A stretch of DNA of 64,000 nt, from the NCBI GenBank assembly GCA_030737835.1, contig CM060848.1, forward strand, positions 14,697,254 through 14,761,253, read 5' to 3'. The notes beneath the pieces are model-generated. The model was not told the DNA's origin and searched no databases. It worked only from the letters and a program-made list of their open reading frames with translations. Below, in pieces: positions 11,700 through 24,664 of this stretch. The stretch's first letter is position 1. Every line of letters starts with the position of its first letter. The position numbers and the translations under genes are program-made. The stretch is from Acorus gramineus. Taxonomy: Eukaryota; Streptophyta; Magnoliopsida; Acorales; Acoraceae.

Positions 11700-12475
11700 A
11701 CTAATTTTTTTTTTTTAGTTTTTTTTTTTAAATGAATGTGCGATGACGCAAGAAGAACACAGTGAACAACGAGGAGGACACGGGGGGGGAGAGAGAGAGA
11801 GATCTTAAAGGCCATTTGACGCCCGATGGAGGGGGGCTAATAGGAGGAGAGGGAGGGGAAGGAGAGAGGGCTTGGGGGGTGGAAGAGGTAGAGGTTGGGG
11901 GAGAGAGAATCCACGTGGATTATTGCGTAATAAGTGCAATATTATGCATTTATTTACGCTATTAATTTAGGTAATTTTGAAAAGAAAAATTGCACAATGA
12001 TAATGGCAAGAAGAGCTTGAAAAAAATATAATCATTAATTTGAGGGTGTTTCATGTACTAAAAAAATCAAAGAACCTAAAATTTAAGGAATTAAAAAAAT
12101 ACTTTAAATTAATTTCCATGAATAAATATTTACAATATAACGTTTTTTTATTATTAAAAGTTGTGTTGGTTTTTTTCTATTTCCGGGGGTATGTGTTTCA
12201 TGGCCAAAAAAAAAAAAATCTGGGGATGGTTTTATTTTCTCACATTGCATGGATGTTATATCCAAAATAGCAATTCAATGATCCATGGAAAACAAAAAAT
12301 GAAAATTGTTCCTCGATCAGTACAGACACACTCACAGACCTGCCTTTCTTTTTTACCCCCTCACGCATGCAACTGACCCTAACTCGCAATTATTCCTCCC
12401 ATAACTGTTTCACACCCCTGCCCTCACAATAATGGTTTCCTCTTTCACCTCTCAGGCCCATCACCATCTCACACA

Positions 12476-12529
<54 letters not shown>

Positions 12530-15500
12530 CGCATGGGTTGTGATATTGATCTGGAGTCTGGACCTCTCAGCTTCAGTAGACCTGTTTTAGGGGTAGTTGC
12601 ATGAATGGGGGGTTCTCTTAAATGAAAGGTACTTTGGGTTGCCTTAATGTACCCCCACACACAAGACACACAAAGTACCTTAAGCATATATTTGATTAGT
12701 GACATAAGTTATTATATAATCACTTTCTCAATATAAATAAGTATATTGAAAGAATAAAATATTTTTTATTAATTGACTAATTTCTTAGTTATATATTCTC
12801 ATTGAAAGATAAAATAATAATTTTTTTATTATTTGATTTCTCATAGATAAAAGGTGTAAATAATGATTAATAAAATGTGAAAGATAATTTAAGTTTATTC
12901 ACCTTTATTTTAAATATATTCTTCTAACCAAACATAGGTTGATTGTCAAATATGTACCATACAATTGTTTTTTAAACTCGTATGGAAATGATCTAATCAT
13001 GATTGGATCCATCAAAGTTGGTTTGATGGACTGACATTAGTGAGTATGTGGACCACATTGATTAGGCACACTGAAATACTTTTTGATGGAAAAAAAAAAT
13101 GAATGATTTAGTTTGATTCATAAGTTACCCATTCATAAATCACTCAGTCAAATTCAAATTAATGCAAAAGGTCCATTTCATTTTGAATGTATATGTGTAT
13201 GAATATATAGATAACATATCTCCCAAGACAGCAACATTTCCTACATGCAAAGCCATCTTTACCATTAAAGCCTACATGTTGTTGTTGGGGGGGGGGGGGA
13301 CCATTGAATTTTTTTTCCCTTTTTTATTATCTGAAGACATATGTCTTTGATGGAAGGGAGTCTCTTTTTAAGAAGTCCCACCATTAACATGCCTCTTCTC
13401 ACTTTCAATTTCACACACACTCTCTTCGTGATAGGTCATTGTCTCTTGTCCTTGCACATATTCTCATCACACCTGAACGCGACGTCACCGCTGTAAATTT
13501 CGGTTTCAAAGTGTATGTGATTCACTATTGTTTTGTTATAGATGATATGTCTGTCTTAATCACTCCTCTCTTTTTTTTTCAACTTTGGAATCAATGAGGA
13601 TGTTGAAGAGTGTGTCTGTGTGTGTGTATGGTGCACATGTTTTTTTTTTTTTGAAAAGATATGGATGATTGAGTACTACTTGTGAAGGGGAAGGGGCCAC
13701 ATATGATGAAAACAACAAAAAAAAAATTAATGAAACAAAAATAACTAAACACATGAATTGAAGGAGATGGTTTTCTTTAAAAAAAAAATTTCCTGTACTA
13801 CTTCTACATGTAGCATCGTATCGATATCGATATGTTGCGGATAGGTCAAGCTCCATTAAAGGTCTGGTGGTCTTCTCTTGGCACGGGACCGATCGCCTTG
13901 TCGGGAGGAGATCCAAATCATTAGGACCACAAACAATGAGGGGAGAGCATCTCCTAAGATGAGGTAACTATGCTTGCATTTTTATCTTCCCATGTCAATA
14001 ATGAAAGTGATATTATATATGAAAACAGTTTTTTTTTTTTTTTTTTTTGTGGGGGGGTGTTAAGTCTTTAAAAGAAAAAAAAGGTCAAGATGATTGGGAT
14101 TTCATCTCTGTTTTATTAGGTCATGTGTATGTGTGATCACTCTCTTTTTGTTATATTTGAACCGCATATTCTTATTCATGGAATGGATATGATAGATACG
14201 GAGTTAGACTTTGGTGTGACATTCCCACTCAGAGTGTTAGTTGAAAGTCTTCCTCAACATCCCCATCTTTGTGTGCAACTCTAATTTGAAAGGTGAGGTC
14301 AACCTCCTACATGGTTCTTCCCCCCAAATGGGAAAAAAATTCAATGTGACCTTTTTTTTTGAAGAATTCCATGTATCGGATGTTCTTAATCTTGCTCTTT
14401 TTGGTGGAGAGGGGCCAAAAAAAAAACCCTATCAAGTAGTACTAGAATTAATGCCCAGAACATTTTATGGGGAATTCAAACCATAGTACCCACACCAGTT
14501 CTCACACAACTGGCTTTCACTCATTTTTTTTTCCATCAATTGAGACTACTGAGCAGAAAAAGAAGTTTTATCATGATTTCCCATGTTTTGATCTCTCTCG
14601 TACACGAGAGACCAACGGCACGAGGGGATAATCATGTCATGTGAATGAGATCTTAGGACCACATGTACATATTCATGGGTGAACTGAAATCTTGAGAGGG
14701 ATGTAAACAGCCACCATGGTTTACCATTACAAATATTAGCTAGTAGTAGTATTTACATATTCGAATCAAAACGCGCTTAACTGATATCATATAATTAGCA
14801 CCAGATGTCATGCCAGTTTAAAATCAGGGCATGATATATTAATTAGGTCATCCATAACTATGTGATAGGATGTCTATCCTTAGGTAATCAAAGGGAAACT
14901 TTTGGAATGTGGGACTAAATCATAGTTTCCTAGATGAAGCAAGCAAGAATTTGTAGGTGATAACTACTGATGACATTTTCTTTTATGGGGCAAGTATCAA
15001 ATTTGAGGAAAGTAAATGATACTGATTCATATGGTATACAATCTCAGAATCTCCATAAGGCAACCAAGGTGTGGACCTTAAGTGGTCCATATATATCTCT
15101 GGTCCTATATCTTGTAAGTTTTACTCCAAGAAGCTGCATATCCATACCACAAATTGAACCATTTCTAGTCCTTTGTGAAGTGAAATTCTAAGTCTTGAAA
15201 TGGAAAGCATTTGTCTCAACAATAGGTCTGATCATATCACACTAAACCACTTTGCCAATCTAACCACTTCCCTAACAATTTTTTCCCCTGTTTTTGGAGA
15301 TGATTACATCGCTGTTTATGCTCGTTAAGATTGAATCGGGCAAGTCGAAATAATTCCTTTCCTGCACATTTCATGTGATGGTGGGGTGGGAGGGCTTAAC
15401 TAACAATGACACTACTTCCCTTAAATTGGGTAGGTGAAGATGAGAAGAGATTCACATGAATATTGTTCTTACATTAACTTCAATCACTTAAATTGGTCCC

Positions 15501-17784
15501 CCCCCCCTCCCCCCATTTTTATTGTTAGTAGACATGATACATCAAGCAAAAAAAGGTCCCCCCCCCCTCCTTCTGTACGATTCGCCATCATCCACAACGA
15601 TCAATTTTTATGAATCAAAGCGATGAGGATGCAGTGAATTATCCCCGCTATCTGAATTTAGAGTGAAAACATACCAAAGTGTGTCCATTAAAAAGTTAAA
15701 AACATTCCATCAATTTTAACAATTACAGATGGAAAATCCCATCAGCACTCATAATCCTATCAGCACATATATGAAAAATTCCTGGAAAGGTTAGGTTAAG
15801 TTGGGACTAAATTCCAAGTGGTTAAATGATTTCCTTTCTTAGCTAATGCCATGAACACCCTATAAGACATCTAAGTAGGCTTGACTGGTGGTTCTTTGGT
15901 ACTTTGTCTGGAAAAGCAAGACCCACATGGATGGAAGGGAATTCAACAGTTGAAGCAACGCATTCACAACACATAGAAGAGTGAAGAAAAAAAAAGGTTC
16001 ATGCACTTTGGTAGGCCTGTCCTTATGATCAGATCTTCTTCAAGAATCCAGGATCTATGTCACCGTCCAACGGGGCATGAACACGACAGCCCAGGTGAGA
16101 GCACAAGCATGCCAACCAATGGGGAATTATTTTAACAGTAGCATTGGTTGATAAATTGCGATCCGTACAATAATTGCGCTGGCCATCGACCATTCAAGCA
16201 ATCAGGAAACTGGGCCTGAAAGCATACATTGGAAGAAAAGTTCACACTCGAAGGTGCCCTAGGAAAAGCTCATCGATAGCGATGAGTGTTCGTTTTCAAT
16301 CTGACTCGAAACATCTTTGTGGTCCATGTACAGATTTTTGAATATGAGCATTGCATATATATCAGTTGATAAAGATCAAAACCACTGTTATAAGTAGTAG
16401 GAACCTCTACTGGTTGAATCAAATCGCATCCATAGATAAATGTGTTCAATCCACCCATTGACAATGAAACAATATATACAATCCTGTTTGAATGGTTAGG
16501 TATATGTCATATTTCATCTACATGCCTAGGTGAGGATGAACAGGTGGGGGTCCAAAAAATTGCCAACTTCAGTGATTCGTGAAAGTGTTATATCACTCAA
16601 GTGATTGGATGTTAATTAGGTGATCTCTATATCATTCAAGTCATGATCTTGATGGTCATCACTTTTATCAACAAGGGAAAAAAATTGATTGAACCTCTTA
16701 CAAACTTTTTGAAATAGTGATAAAATTCCAACAAATTATTATGCATTCCCATCATCATGTTTTTAACTGAACCATGGTTAAAAGTAGGCCTGGGGTAAAA
16801 TTATAATTCAAGTGTTCTATTGGATTTTTTAGATTTGTACTCTTGAGTATATATACATATATAATGTTTAAATAGTTGACAATGTAACTGAGAGAGCTCA
16901 AAGTTTAACTAGACAAATTTGTATATTTTTATTTCAAATTTGTAAATAACAATTTCAAGAAGTTCACATTGGTTGGAACAATTTTTTTTCCTACATAGCT
17001 CTTTTTTATGGTGGTGGTGGAGGTGGAGGTGGGGGTGAGGGGTGAGGGGGACCATGCAATGAGGACTTGTTGGTAGATAACCTTTGTATTTGCTATAAAA
17101 ATGCCCATGTGAATGGATTGGTGGTTACACTTCACTGTTGGTTGGTTCATGTGGGTAGTTGTTCTTTTTTTTCTTTTTCCTTTTTTTTTCTGTTTTTTTC
17201 TTTTTTTTTTATTCTCACAGGATTCTGTGTGCAATGAAGATCACGTAGGCAAGTTTGGTTTTTGATTTGTTAGCATGAACAGGATGTTAAAACAGCCAGA
17301 GACACACACATACAGAGACATTCAGTGACCAATAGATTTCACTGTTGCTTGGGAGTTTAATCTCATACTGTTGTCTCGCTTTGGAGGCATCCAGCAATCT
17401 GAACTGAATGCTTTTTGAAACAGAATCAGAGAAGAAAAATAATGGGTCCACAGAATACTGATCACATGTAGAGGGAGAGAAAAATTCATTATTTTTCTGG
17501 ATTACAGATTATGCATAAATTTGACTGACCCTGGCTATACATCATGTATAAATTATTAGGAAAACAGTATATTATATATATAATATATATACAAGATATA
17601 TTACCAAATGTCCCTCTCAAAATACTTAATTACATATATGTTGTTGCACATGATGTTACATGTGTATAAGAAAAGGGGTTCAGGCCATGGGCTCCTACCA
17701 CTTCATATCTGTATTCGTACACTCAAACCTTCAGAGCCTTGCATAGGAGCAAACCTTCCTTGACTTTAATTTTTTTTCTAGTTT
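11700..17784. other. Long gene-free stretch
   Basis: No spliced or unspliced gene could be supported across this 6 kb. Seen: a CT then AT microsatellite (12478-12529), T/G runs (13288-13300, 14030-14057), repeated C8-11 tracts (15500-15520, 15558-15570) and a GGTGGTGGAGGTGG tract at about 17011-17045. Open frames of 60-120 codons here are low-complexity or lack protein-like composition. I checked by eye for common plant miRNA sequences and recognised none. Confidence 0.45.
12478..12529. repeat. Compound (CT)n(AT)n microsatellite
   Basis: A run of CT dinucleotides from about 12480 passes directly into an AT run ending near 12528. Confidence 0.9.
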
Positions 17785-18515
17785 GACAAATGATTAAAGT
17801 TTTGAGGATAAATTATCATAATTTTAGAGGATACAAAGTCTATCAACTTTGTTTATATTCACATTTATTAAAATTGTGATAAAAAGTTAGGATAATTATC
17901 ATTTCAGCTATTAGATAGAACAAAAAATCATCATTTTATTTTAAAATCAAGACAACTTTTCACACTTTATCCTTATTATTTTTTATATCAAATGAAATAA
18001 GTTGTCTCCCTCATTTATCTCCAAATTACTTCTTATTCCACCACTTATCCCCTTATCAAACTGGGGCAAGTGGTAGAATAAGAGGATATTTGCGTGAATA
18101 AATGGGGGGAGGACAACTTAACACGACTCATTTGATGTAAAAAATAATCTGCATAAAGTGTGGACAGTTGTCCGATTTTAAAATAAAAATGAAAATATCT
18201 TGTTCCATTTAAGGGCTAGTTTAACAAAATGTTAAGATATTAAAGATAAGTTGTCTTAATTTTAGGGGATAAAAAATCCATCTAATTTTGTTTATGTTCA
18301 TATTTATTAAAATTAGAACAAAAATGGAAATAAATGATATCCCAACCTTTAAAAGTGGAACAAAATATCATTTTTTTCATTTTAAAATTTCAGACAGCTG
18401 TTCGCAATTTATCTCAATTATTTTCTATATCAAATGAGAATAAATTGTCCTCTTACTCATTTATCTTTATAATTATTTTTTATTTCATCACTTATCACCT
18501 TGTCAAATCAGACCC
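17785..18515. mobile_element. Three-arm foldback/MITE-like repeat
   Basis: Three related arms are present. Arm 1 (~17785-18058) and arm 2 (~18066-18222) are inverted relative to each other around about 18062: ACTTATCCCC on one side faces GGGGCAAGTGG on the other, and TTTTAAAATCAAGACAACTTTTCACACTTTAT faces its diverged complement (see positions 17939-17970 and 18158-18185). Arm 3 (~18228-18512) is in the same direction as arm 1 and shares the AATTTTAG-GGATA, TTTGTTTAT and TATTAAAATT blocks. No transposase frame. Either a nested insertion or a rearranged foldback MITE. Confidence 0.65.
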
Positions 18516-18528
18516 CACAGCTAGAATA

Positions 18529-18604
18529 ACATTTATTAAGTGTCTAGTCACCGAAATGACATAGTTACATTTATTAAGTGTCTAGTCACCGAAATGACAT
18601 AGTT
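18529..18604 (+). repeat. Perfect 38-bp tandem duplication
   Basis: The 38-bp unit starting ACATTTATTAAGTGTCTAG at 18529 is repeated without change at 18567. Confidence 0.95.
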
Positions 18605-19204
18605 TTAACCATAGAAGCATTCGTGTCATAAAATCAATAATGGGGGAGTGGAGGTGTTGGTAGAAACATCATTTTCTGCCAGACTTTTACACCATCTATT
18701 AGTCCAACAGGAGGCCACTGTACTGTTTTTTTTTTTTTTTTTTTGTTGAGGTTGGTCTCCTCCCGACGAGTTTTTATTTTATTATTGTTCTTTCTATCTT
18801 TTCTTCTCACCCCAATTCAAACCTCGTCTTTATAATCTTACAAAAGCAATTACTAAGATTCAGTTTGGATATGAATTTTAGTAAATTTTGTATTTAAAAA
18901 GTTAAAAATTTTTAAATTTAAATCCAAACACATTTTGAGCGTTTAGCTTTTCAAATCATCATCTCTTTTTTTAAGACAAAAAAATCTTGCGATTGAAAAT
19001 TTTAATAAAATAACGATTTTCAAAAGCTGAGTTTGAAATACAAGATTTTAAGAATCTTAACGTTTCAACCTCACATCCAAGCGCAACCTAAAATTTATCA
19101 AAATAAAAATGAAAAATATTAAATTCAGTCATTTTTACCAACCAAAACTTAAATAACACATGTTCTCATTTTTTTTTAAATAGTAAACATTATCTAATGA
19201 GGTA
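18605..19204. other. Intergenic, nothing recognised
   Basis: AT-rich with a T18-type tract near 18727-18744. No gene was seen. Confidence 0.45.
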
Positions 19205-19420
19205 TACGTTTGTCCCATGTGGCCATAGCACAACGGTTCACGGCTTACCTTTGTTAAGGGTATGCCTTGGGTTTGAGTTTTGGCGCTGTGTCATACATTC
19301 TGTTTGTTATGCGAAATTTAAAAGAATTTTCTGTGAGACCAAGGACAAACAGACGAAGGTAGCTTTCTCAGCTTGACCGTAAGGTCAGCCACGGAGAGTT
19401 CCTCTAATATAAAAAAAAAT
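19205..19420 (+). mobile_element. tRNA-derived SINE, copy 1
   Basis: The head resembles RNA polymerase III box A (TAGCACAACGG, ~19227) and box B (GGGTTTGAGTTTTG, ~19270) at tRNA-like spacing. A body with GCGCTGTGT and AAAAGAATTTTCTGTGAGACC follows, and it ends in an A-rich tail (~19410-19420). A second diverged copy lies at 56857-57015, and its box B (GAGTTCAAATC) is closer to the tRNA consensus. Family name not assigned. Confidence 0.7.
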
Positions 19421-21757
19421 GTATATGCTTTAATAAAATGCGTATATCGCTCAATTTTGAATTAAATAAACTCATTTTTAGTAAGTGTAAGAAAATATTT
19501 AACAAGATATATATTTCACTGAATTTCTAATAAGGTCTATAATACTATATTTTTAACTGTAAAAAAAAATTTGAGTGTAACCGCGTCCAAAAAAAATATC
19601 CGATGACTTACGCTACACTCAGCTATGCTTTGTCATTTTTTTTTAGTACAAACGCAGGAATATGGGCCCAAAACATATGGGGCCCATAACATGATACAGT
19701 CCCCAAACATACGTCAACAAACTACTAGCCAATATGGTCCCAAAACAAAGATGGGCTAACAAAACCCGGGCACAAGGCCTTAGCTAACAAAAAGTTTCAA
19801 AGGCCTTAACCAACAAAATGGAAAAATTTTAACAATCAAAACTCAGATTAGACATGTTTTTATTTTTTTAAAATTAAAAACATCACCTAAGGAGGTATAT
19901 GCTTTAATAAAAAGTGTATATCGATCCATTTCGAGTTGAATAAACCCATTATTAGTAAGTGTAAGAAAAAAAAATTAACGAGATATATACATTATCTAAC
20001 GAGACATATGTTTCATTGAATCTGTAACAAAGTATATAGGACTGTAATTTAAACTTTAAAATAACTAAGTGTACCAGCACTCTAACAAAAATGATTGCAA
20101 ATCTACGATTTGAAAATTAGCGGCCTCCCGGCCGGAATTGGAGGAACGATGACTTTTGGAATGAAATAAAGGATGTTAATACACGTAGTTCATTTTGTAA
20201 TTCTATTTATAATTATCATATAACTAATACAGTATATGAAATCGTATAATACAATATATACTTCATTGTTTCAGTATATATATACTTCATTACAAAAAAT
20301 ATAACAATTCATGCATTTTATTTTTTTTTATAAAATTGCAATTCATTGCCTAAGTATATGCTTAAATTGGTATTGTAGGAGTAGTTGAATGAAAAAAAAA
20401 AAAGTATAATCGCAATGAATAATTCTCATGAAGATTTCCTCGTGATAGGGTTAATTGTTTTTTCATTTGCAAAATTACAAAATCTTCATTGTGAATTTAA
20501 AAAAAAAAAAATACAAAAACTAACCTGAAGCGTCCCTAATTCCAAGTCAATCACTTCATTGGACTTCTATGGATGTAGTTGAGTTGGGTAATTTAGTGAA
20601 TGGGCTGCAATTTGGGTTGATACAGAAAACTTCGGTTGGGCCAAGTTGGGGACAAATCTGTTTTGCAACCTCATCTACTGTTAGAACTTAGAAGTGGTCT
20701 CCAAATCATCTATACACTGTGATAATATCGTATACACTGCACTATTATAGTGTGTGAAATTTTTTTTTCATTTTTATAAAGAAAAGAATTACACTGGTGT
20801 ATTTCAGTGTATACTTTACTTTATTATAACAGTATATAGTTCAATGAATAAATATATAATTTTAAAAAAGGTAGGAGATACGAATTGGGCTGTATATAAG
20901 GTTGGACATATTATTTTATTATTTCCATAAGTCACTTTTGTAGTCTTTGATTGAATTTTTTCTTAAGGTTCATACTTGTCTAGTCTACTAAAATACATAT
21001 ATTTTTACAAAGAACAGAAGTCCATTTGTATATTTTTATTGGATATTTAAAACCATTTAATATGTTGCATTTAAGATTATGATCCTAAACCAAAACCATG
21101 TATAGCTGTTTTTTTTATGATAAATCATTAATAGCTTTAGATTTCATGTAAAAAAATGTTATGGATCATTCGTGTAGTCCTTTTTCAGCTGTTAACATCT
21201 TTTTATGTTTATAAAATTATGTTATTTACAAAATACATATTTTTATAAAAACCGAAATATATTTTCAAATGAAATAAATATGTATTTTATTATCTTTCTT
21301 ATTATATAATAATCTTTAATTGAAGGCATATTAGCCACTTGTTGTTGCTTGTCATTTTGAATGATGAGATTATTATTCACTGTTAGTCCACTCCAAGACC
21401 CAGGAAAAAGGACTACGGAATTCAGTAGGGTCGAACGGCCACAGCACAATTATTAGAGTTGAGTTACAAACAGTATTTTTTAGAGTTTTATATGCGACAA
21501 TAAAAAAAAAAATCATCCAATTATATATACATCAATAATTTTTTTATATATTTTATAAATGTATTTATGTAATTTATTAAAACATATGTTTTATTTTTTA
21601 TAAAAACATTTACATTATTAGATGAAATATACTCTTAAAAAAAATAAAAACACATGTAGATTGAGACGAAGAAAATGGCTGCATGTAACATTATCCCAGT
21701 TATTAATATTTGATGAGCCGGAAGGGGTTCAGTTTTTTTTTTTTTTGAAAATATGTT
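19421..21757. other. AT-rich intergenic with MITE family B fragments
   Basis: No gene is supported. Short blocks typical of dispersed family B recur (around 19860-20030 and 21530-21700): GGTATATGCTTTAATAAAA, TAACGAGATATA, ATGTTTTATTTTTTATAAAA. A perfect GGCCTCCCGGCCGG-type GC palindrome sits at about 20121-20135. Confidence 0.4.
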
Positions 21758-21960
21758 GCACTTAATTATTTTTACAGTCTCAAATGCAGTCGATTTATAT
21801 TTTTATTTTTTTAAATATCATATAACATATTAGATATTTACTCTTATAAAAAGTGAAATATATATTCTAGTTAATTTAATTATATTATTTACAAAAAATG
21901 TAAAATTTACTATGATATATATATAGTGAGTAGTGGGGGACTAACAAGATATATGAGACT
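21758..21960. repeat. Dispersed MITE-like repeat, family B
   Basis: Begins with TTTTTACAGTCTCAAATGCAGTC and continues with the family B order (ATATTAGATATTTACTCTTATAAAAAGTGAAATATAT-like blocks, then a TTTACAAAAAATG block). Other copies are at 23955-24125 and its duplicate, 25846-26095 and its duplicate, and 61208-61486. Confidence 0.5.
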
Positions 21961-23430
21961 TTGAGATTATAAAATGACTGGAGTATTGTACCAACACTTT
22001 TATTTTTCTCCATTCAATTCTATTAAACATTTTTTCCTTTTTTTTTTTTTTTGTGTGCCTTAAAACCCTAACAAGATTGGAAAAAAAACATAAGCATAGA
22101 ATAACCTAAAACTCATGCATGCTTATGAGAAGCCAAGTCTTGCACCTGAGAGTCTTCCCCTGTGGGCTCTCTTTTCTTCATCCTCAATTGACATATTTTT
22201 TTTGAGGTAAAATTGTCCTTTTGTATTCATATAAGAGGAGGGAACAAGAGAGGCCAAAACAGGAGCCCACAGAGCACATGAGATGCCACTGAGAGTCCAG
22301 CATGCTAGATCTTGTCTTCCAAGCTGGTTAGAAAACTATTAATTTACTCCATAATATCAATCCTCTATTGATATTATTATTGCTTAGAGCTCTAGTTATA
22401 TATAGCTTTACATGCATTACTCACAATTTTTTAAATTTTTTAAAGGTGTTTATATCATGAGGTATATATTTCATTGAATTATATGAGTTTATTTTTAGAA
22501 AAAGGTAAAAATTTATATGTTTCGCTTATGTAGGAATGTATTTAGCTCGTTGGACATAAACTAACAACAAAACACTTAAATATATAATATACACAAAACA
22601 AGCGCATTCAGACATTGATACTAAACTGAAAATATAATCAATCCAAAACTGTTATGAATCAGTTCTTTATATATATTTTTGATCAATCGATCATCTGCAA
22701 GTGATATATTTTCTGCAGCCAAGCCGAGGCACAGTTCAATAAAGATTCAAAGTGGAAGGAAAAGAACATTAGCTATAAGCAATGCCTAAGACAAAAGGAA
22801 TCCTTCTTGTTGAATAAATGGCAGGTAAAAATAATAGCCTGGCTGGACCAACTGCATTGCTAAAACAAAAGAGAGTCAGCCTTAATTATTTTATTATTGA
22901 TTAATTAATTAATTAATTACATCACAACATTAGGTCTTTAAAGAACAAATGATGCCAAAGAACAGGCTGGGGTCACTGCTTCACTAATTAATAATTATAG
23001 TTTATGGGTGAAAAGTCTATATCTAAGTTCCTTTTGAGGATAAACAATAAATTAATGAGGGCACCAATACTGCAGTGGTTGTCATATCTGTGTTGCTTAT
23101 ACTACTATAAACTTTGGTTTTAAAGAAAAAATAAAAATAACATAAAAGATGGCTTGAATGATTATTACCAACTCTGATGGATGCGCATGTATTCTTGTGC
23201 TTAAATATTGCTGGCTCATGATGTTATAACATGGTAGGGCCCTGGAATTTGTATGTTAAATGATGTGTCTCACCATGCTAGCCAAAACCTGGCTTTGGTC
23301 ATTATAAAGCTAATCTCAATGTACATGTATTATTGGAAGACACGAAGTCAAGCTCCACTGATGATAAGAATCAATTTAACTGATCCATGCTTACATACTT
23401 GGATGATGAATGAGGAATTTATTTTCTAAT
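21961..23430. other. Intergenic DNA upstream of the duplication
   Basis: No coding frame is supported. TTAA tetranucleotide repeat at about 22900-22918. GTGGGCTCT at 22163 faces GGAGCCCAC at 22261 as a short inverted repeat. 23430 is the unique left flank of the 5.8-kb tandem duplication. Confidence 0.45.
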
Positions 23431-23926
23431 CAAAGCTGAGCCATCACTTCTTTTTATGAAGTTTTATATTATTATGATGGATACTGATACACTCAATTAT
23501 TTTTGTAGTTTTAATCTAGTATATGTGTTCTTTATGTTAAAATAATATAAACTCAATTAGGAAAAATACAAGAAATATGGGTTCAAGAAATTAGGATTTG
23601 TTACATGAATCCCATATCCCCAGTGAAATATGTGCTTTTTATATAAGATGTACCATTTTTAAAATTACTGTGTGTATTGAAATATGAATTTCAATCGTGG
23701 CTCTTAACATTAATTTTTTTCCCCTTTGCAAATGCATCAATGTAACATTGATTTTCTGATTGAATATTAATCCCAATTGCCATCTAATTTTTAGAGTCTT
23801 GATTCGGCATCCTCATTAAAACACTTTGATTATTCTTTTATTCCTCGTAACCCCCTCAAAAAATCTAAGAATAAAAAATGGGCGCCGTTACACCCAGATT
23901 CATTTCCAGCTTCAATTCCAGCCCTA

Positions 23927-23956
23927 TATGCGTCGATAGAAATCTATCGACGCATA
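23927..23956. repeat. Perfect 14-bp hairpin palindrome
   Basis: TATGCGTCGATAGA (23927-23940) is the exact reverse complement of 23943-23956 with a 2-base centre. In copy 2 (about 29705-29733) one arm has changed (GCGTTGATAG), so the pairing is not conserved. Confidence 0.85.
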
Positions 23957-24125
23957 TGCTCACATTAACAAGACATATGCTTTAAAAGAATATTTTTATA
24001 TTTTTTATAAATACATTCATGCAATTCATTAGAGTATATATGCTTCATTTTTTATAAAAGCATGTATCTCATTAGATGATGTATACTATTTTTAAAAAAT
24101 TCAAAATACATATAGACTGGAATTG
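23955..24125. repeat. Dispersed MITE-like repeat, family B
   Basis: Blocks in order: ACAAGACATATGCTTT, TTTTTTATAAATACATTCATGCAATTC, a TATATGCTTCATTTTTTATAAAA block, ATGTATCTCATTAGATGATG and a TACATATAGACTGG end. Duplicated with the large repeat at about 29741-29895. Confidence 0.55.
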
Positions 24126-24314
24126 AGACCGAAAATGAAACTGTAGGTAAAAAAATCCATTAAAAAAAAATAGTAGAGGCAATGCAGCCACATATATTTA
24201 AAACAAAATTCATAATTTACATACGTATGGTATTCATTCTTAACTGAATAACTACTTACTATTTAAATAAAAATAAAGAAACAAAAGCCACATAAGAAGG
24301 CCTTCTTGGGCATC

Positions 24315-24334
24315 CACGTGGGGTCCATATAAAA
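24315..24334 (+). promoter_or_regulatory. G-box plus TATA-like element in a GC-rich block
   Basis: CACGTG at 24315-24320 is followed by TATAAAA at 24328-24334, leading into a GC-rich block (about 24340-24740). The same pair occurs in copy 2 at 30091-30096 and 30104-30110. The arrangement looks like a core promoter about 3 kb upstream of kinesin exon 1, but no confirmed transcript unit follows it. Confidence 0.4.
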
Positions 24335-24451
24335 GACGGTCCGTGTTGCACCGGGTCCATCATTTCGCAACAAAATTCTCGCGGGACAAGACAATCAGCT
24401 CTCTCAAATCCTCCAATCCCAAAAAAAACAGTACCAACCAAACGACAACCG

Positions 24452-24664
24452 ATGATCGGACGGTCAGGATCGATTCGTTCCAAAAACGGTAACCCCACCG
24501 AAGGTGACAGGAAGGCAAGCGGGGACGTTTTCTTTGCTGGGCGTACTCGATTGGATGAACGAGAGACCGTGCGCGTTTTCCGTTGGGGGCGGGTGTCATG
24601 TGATGGTGACCCTACACGTGCCCCACTTTTGCCCGCCAAGAACGGGAAACGTTGGGGGGATTGA
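24452..24664 (+). other. 70-codon open frame in the GC-rich block
   Basis: An ATG at 24452, about 120 bp after the TATA-like element, opens 70 codons of basic, R/G-rich peptide with no motif I recognise. In copy 2 the segment holding this ATG is replaced by different sequence (about 30212-30239), so the frame has no equivalent ATG there. That argues against a conserved protein. It may be part of a non-coding leader or chance. Another ACACGTGCCCC G-box-like site lies at about 24612. Confidence 0.15.

Noticed and set aside
24259-24639. Minus-strand 126-codon frame in the GC-rich block, also present in part in copy 2
   Set aside because: It begins with TTG, has no recognisable domain, and its sequence is interrupted by the replaced segment in copy 2.
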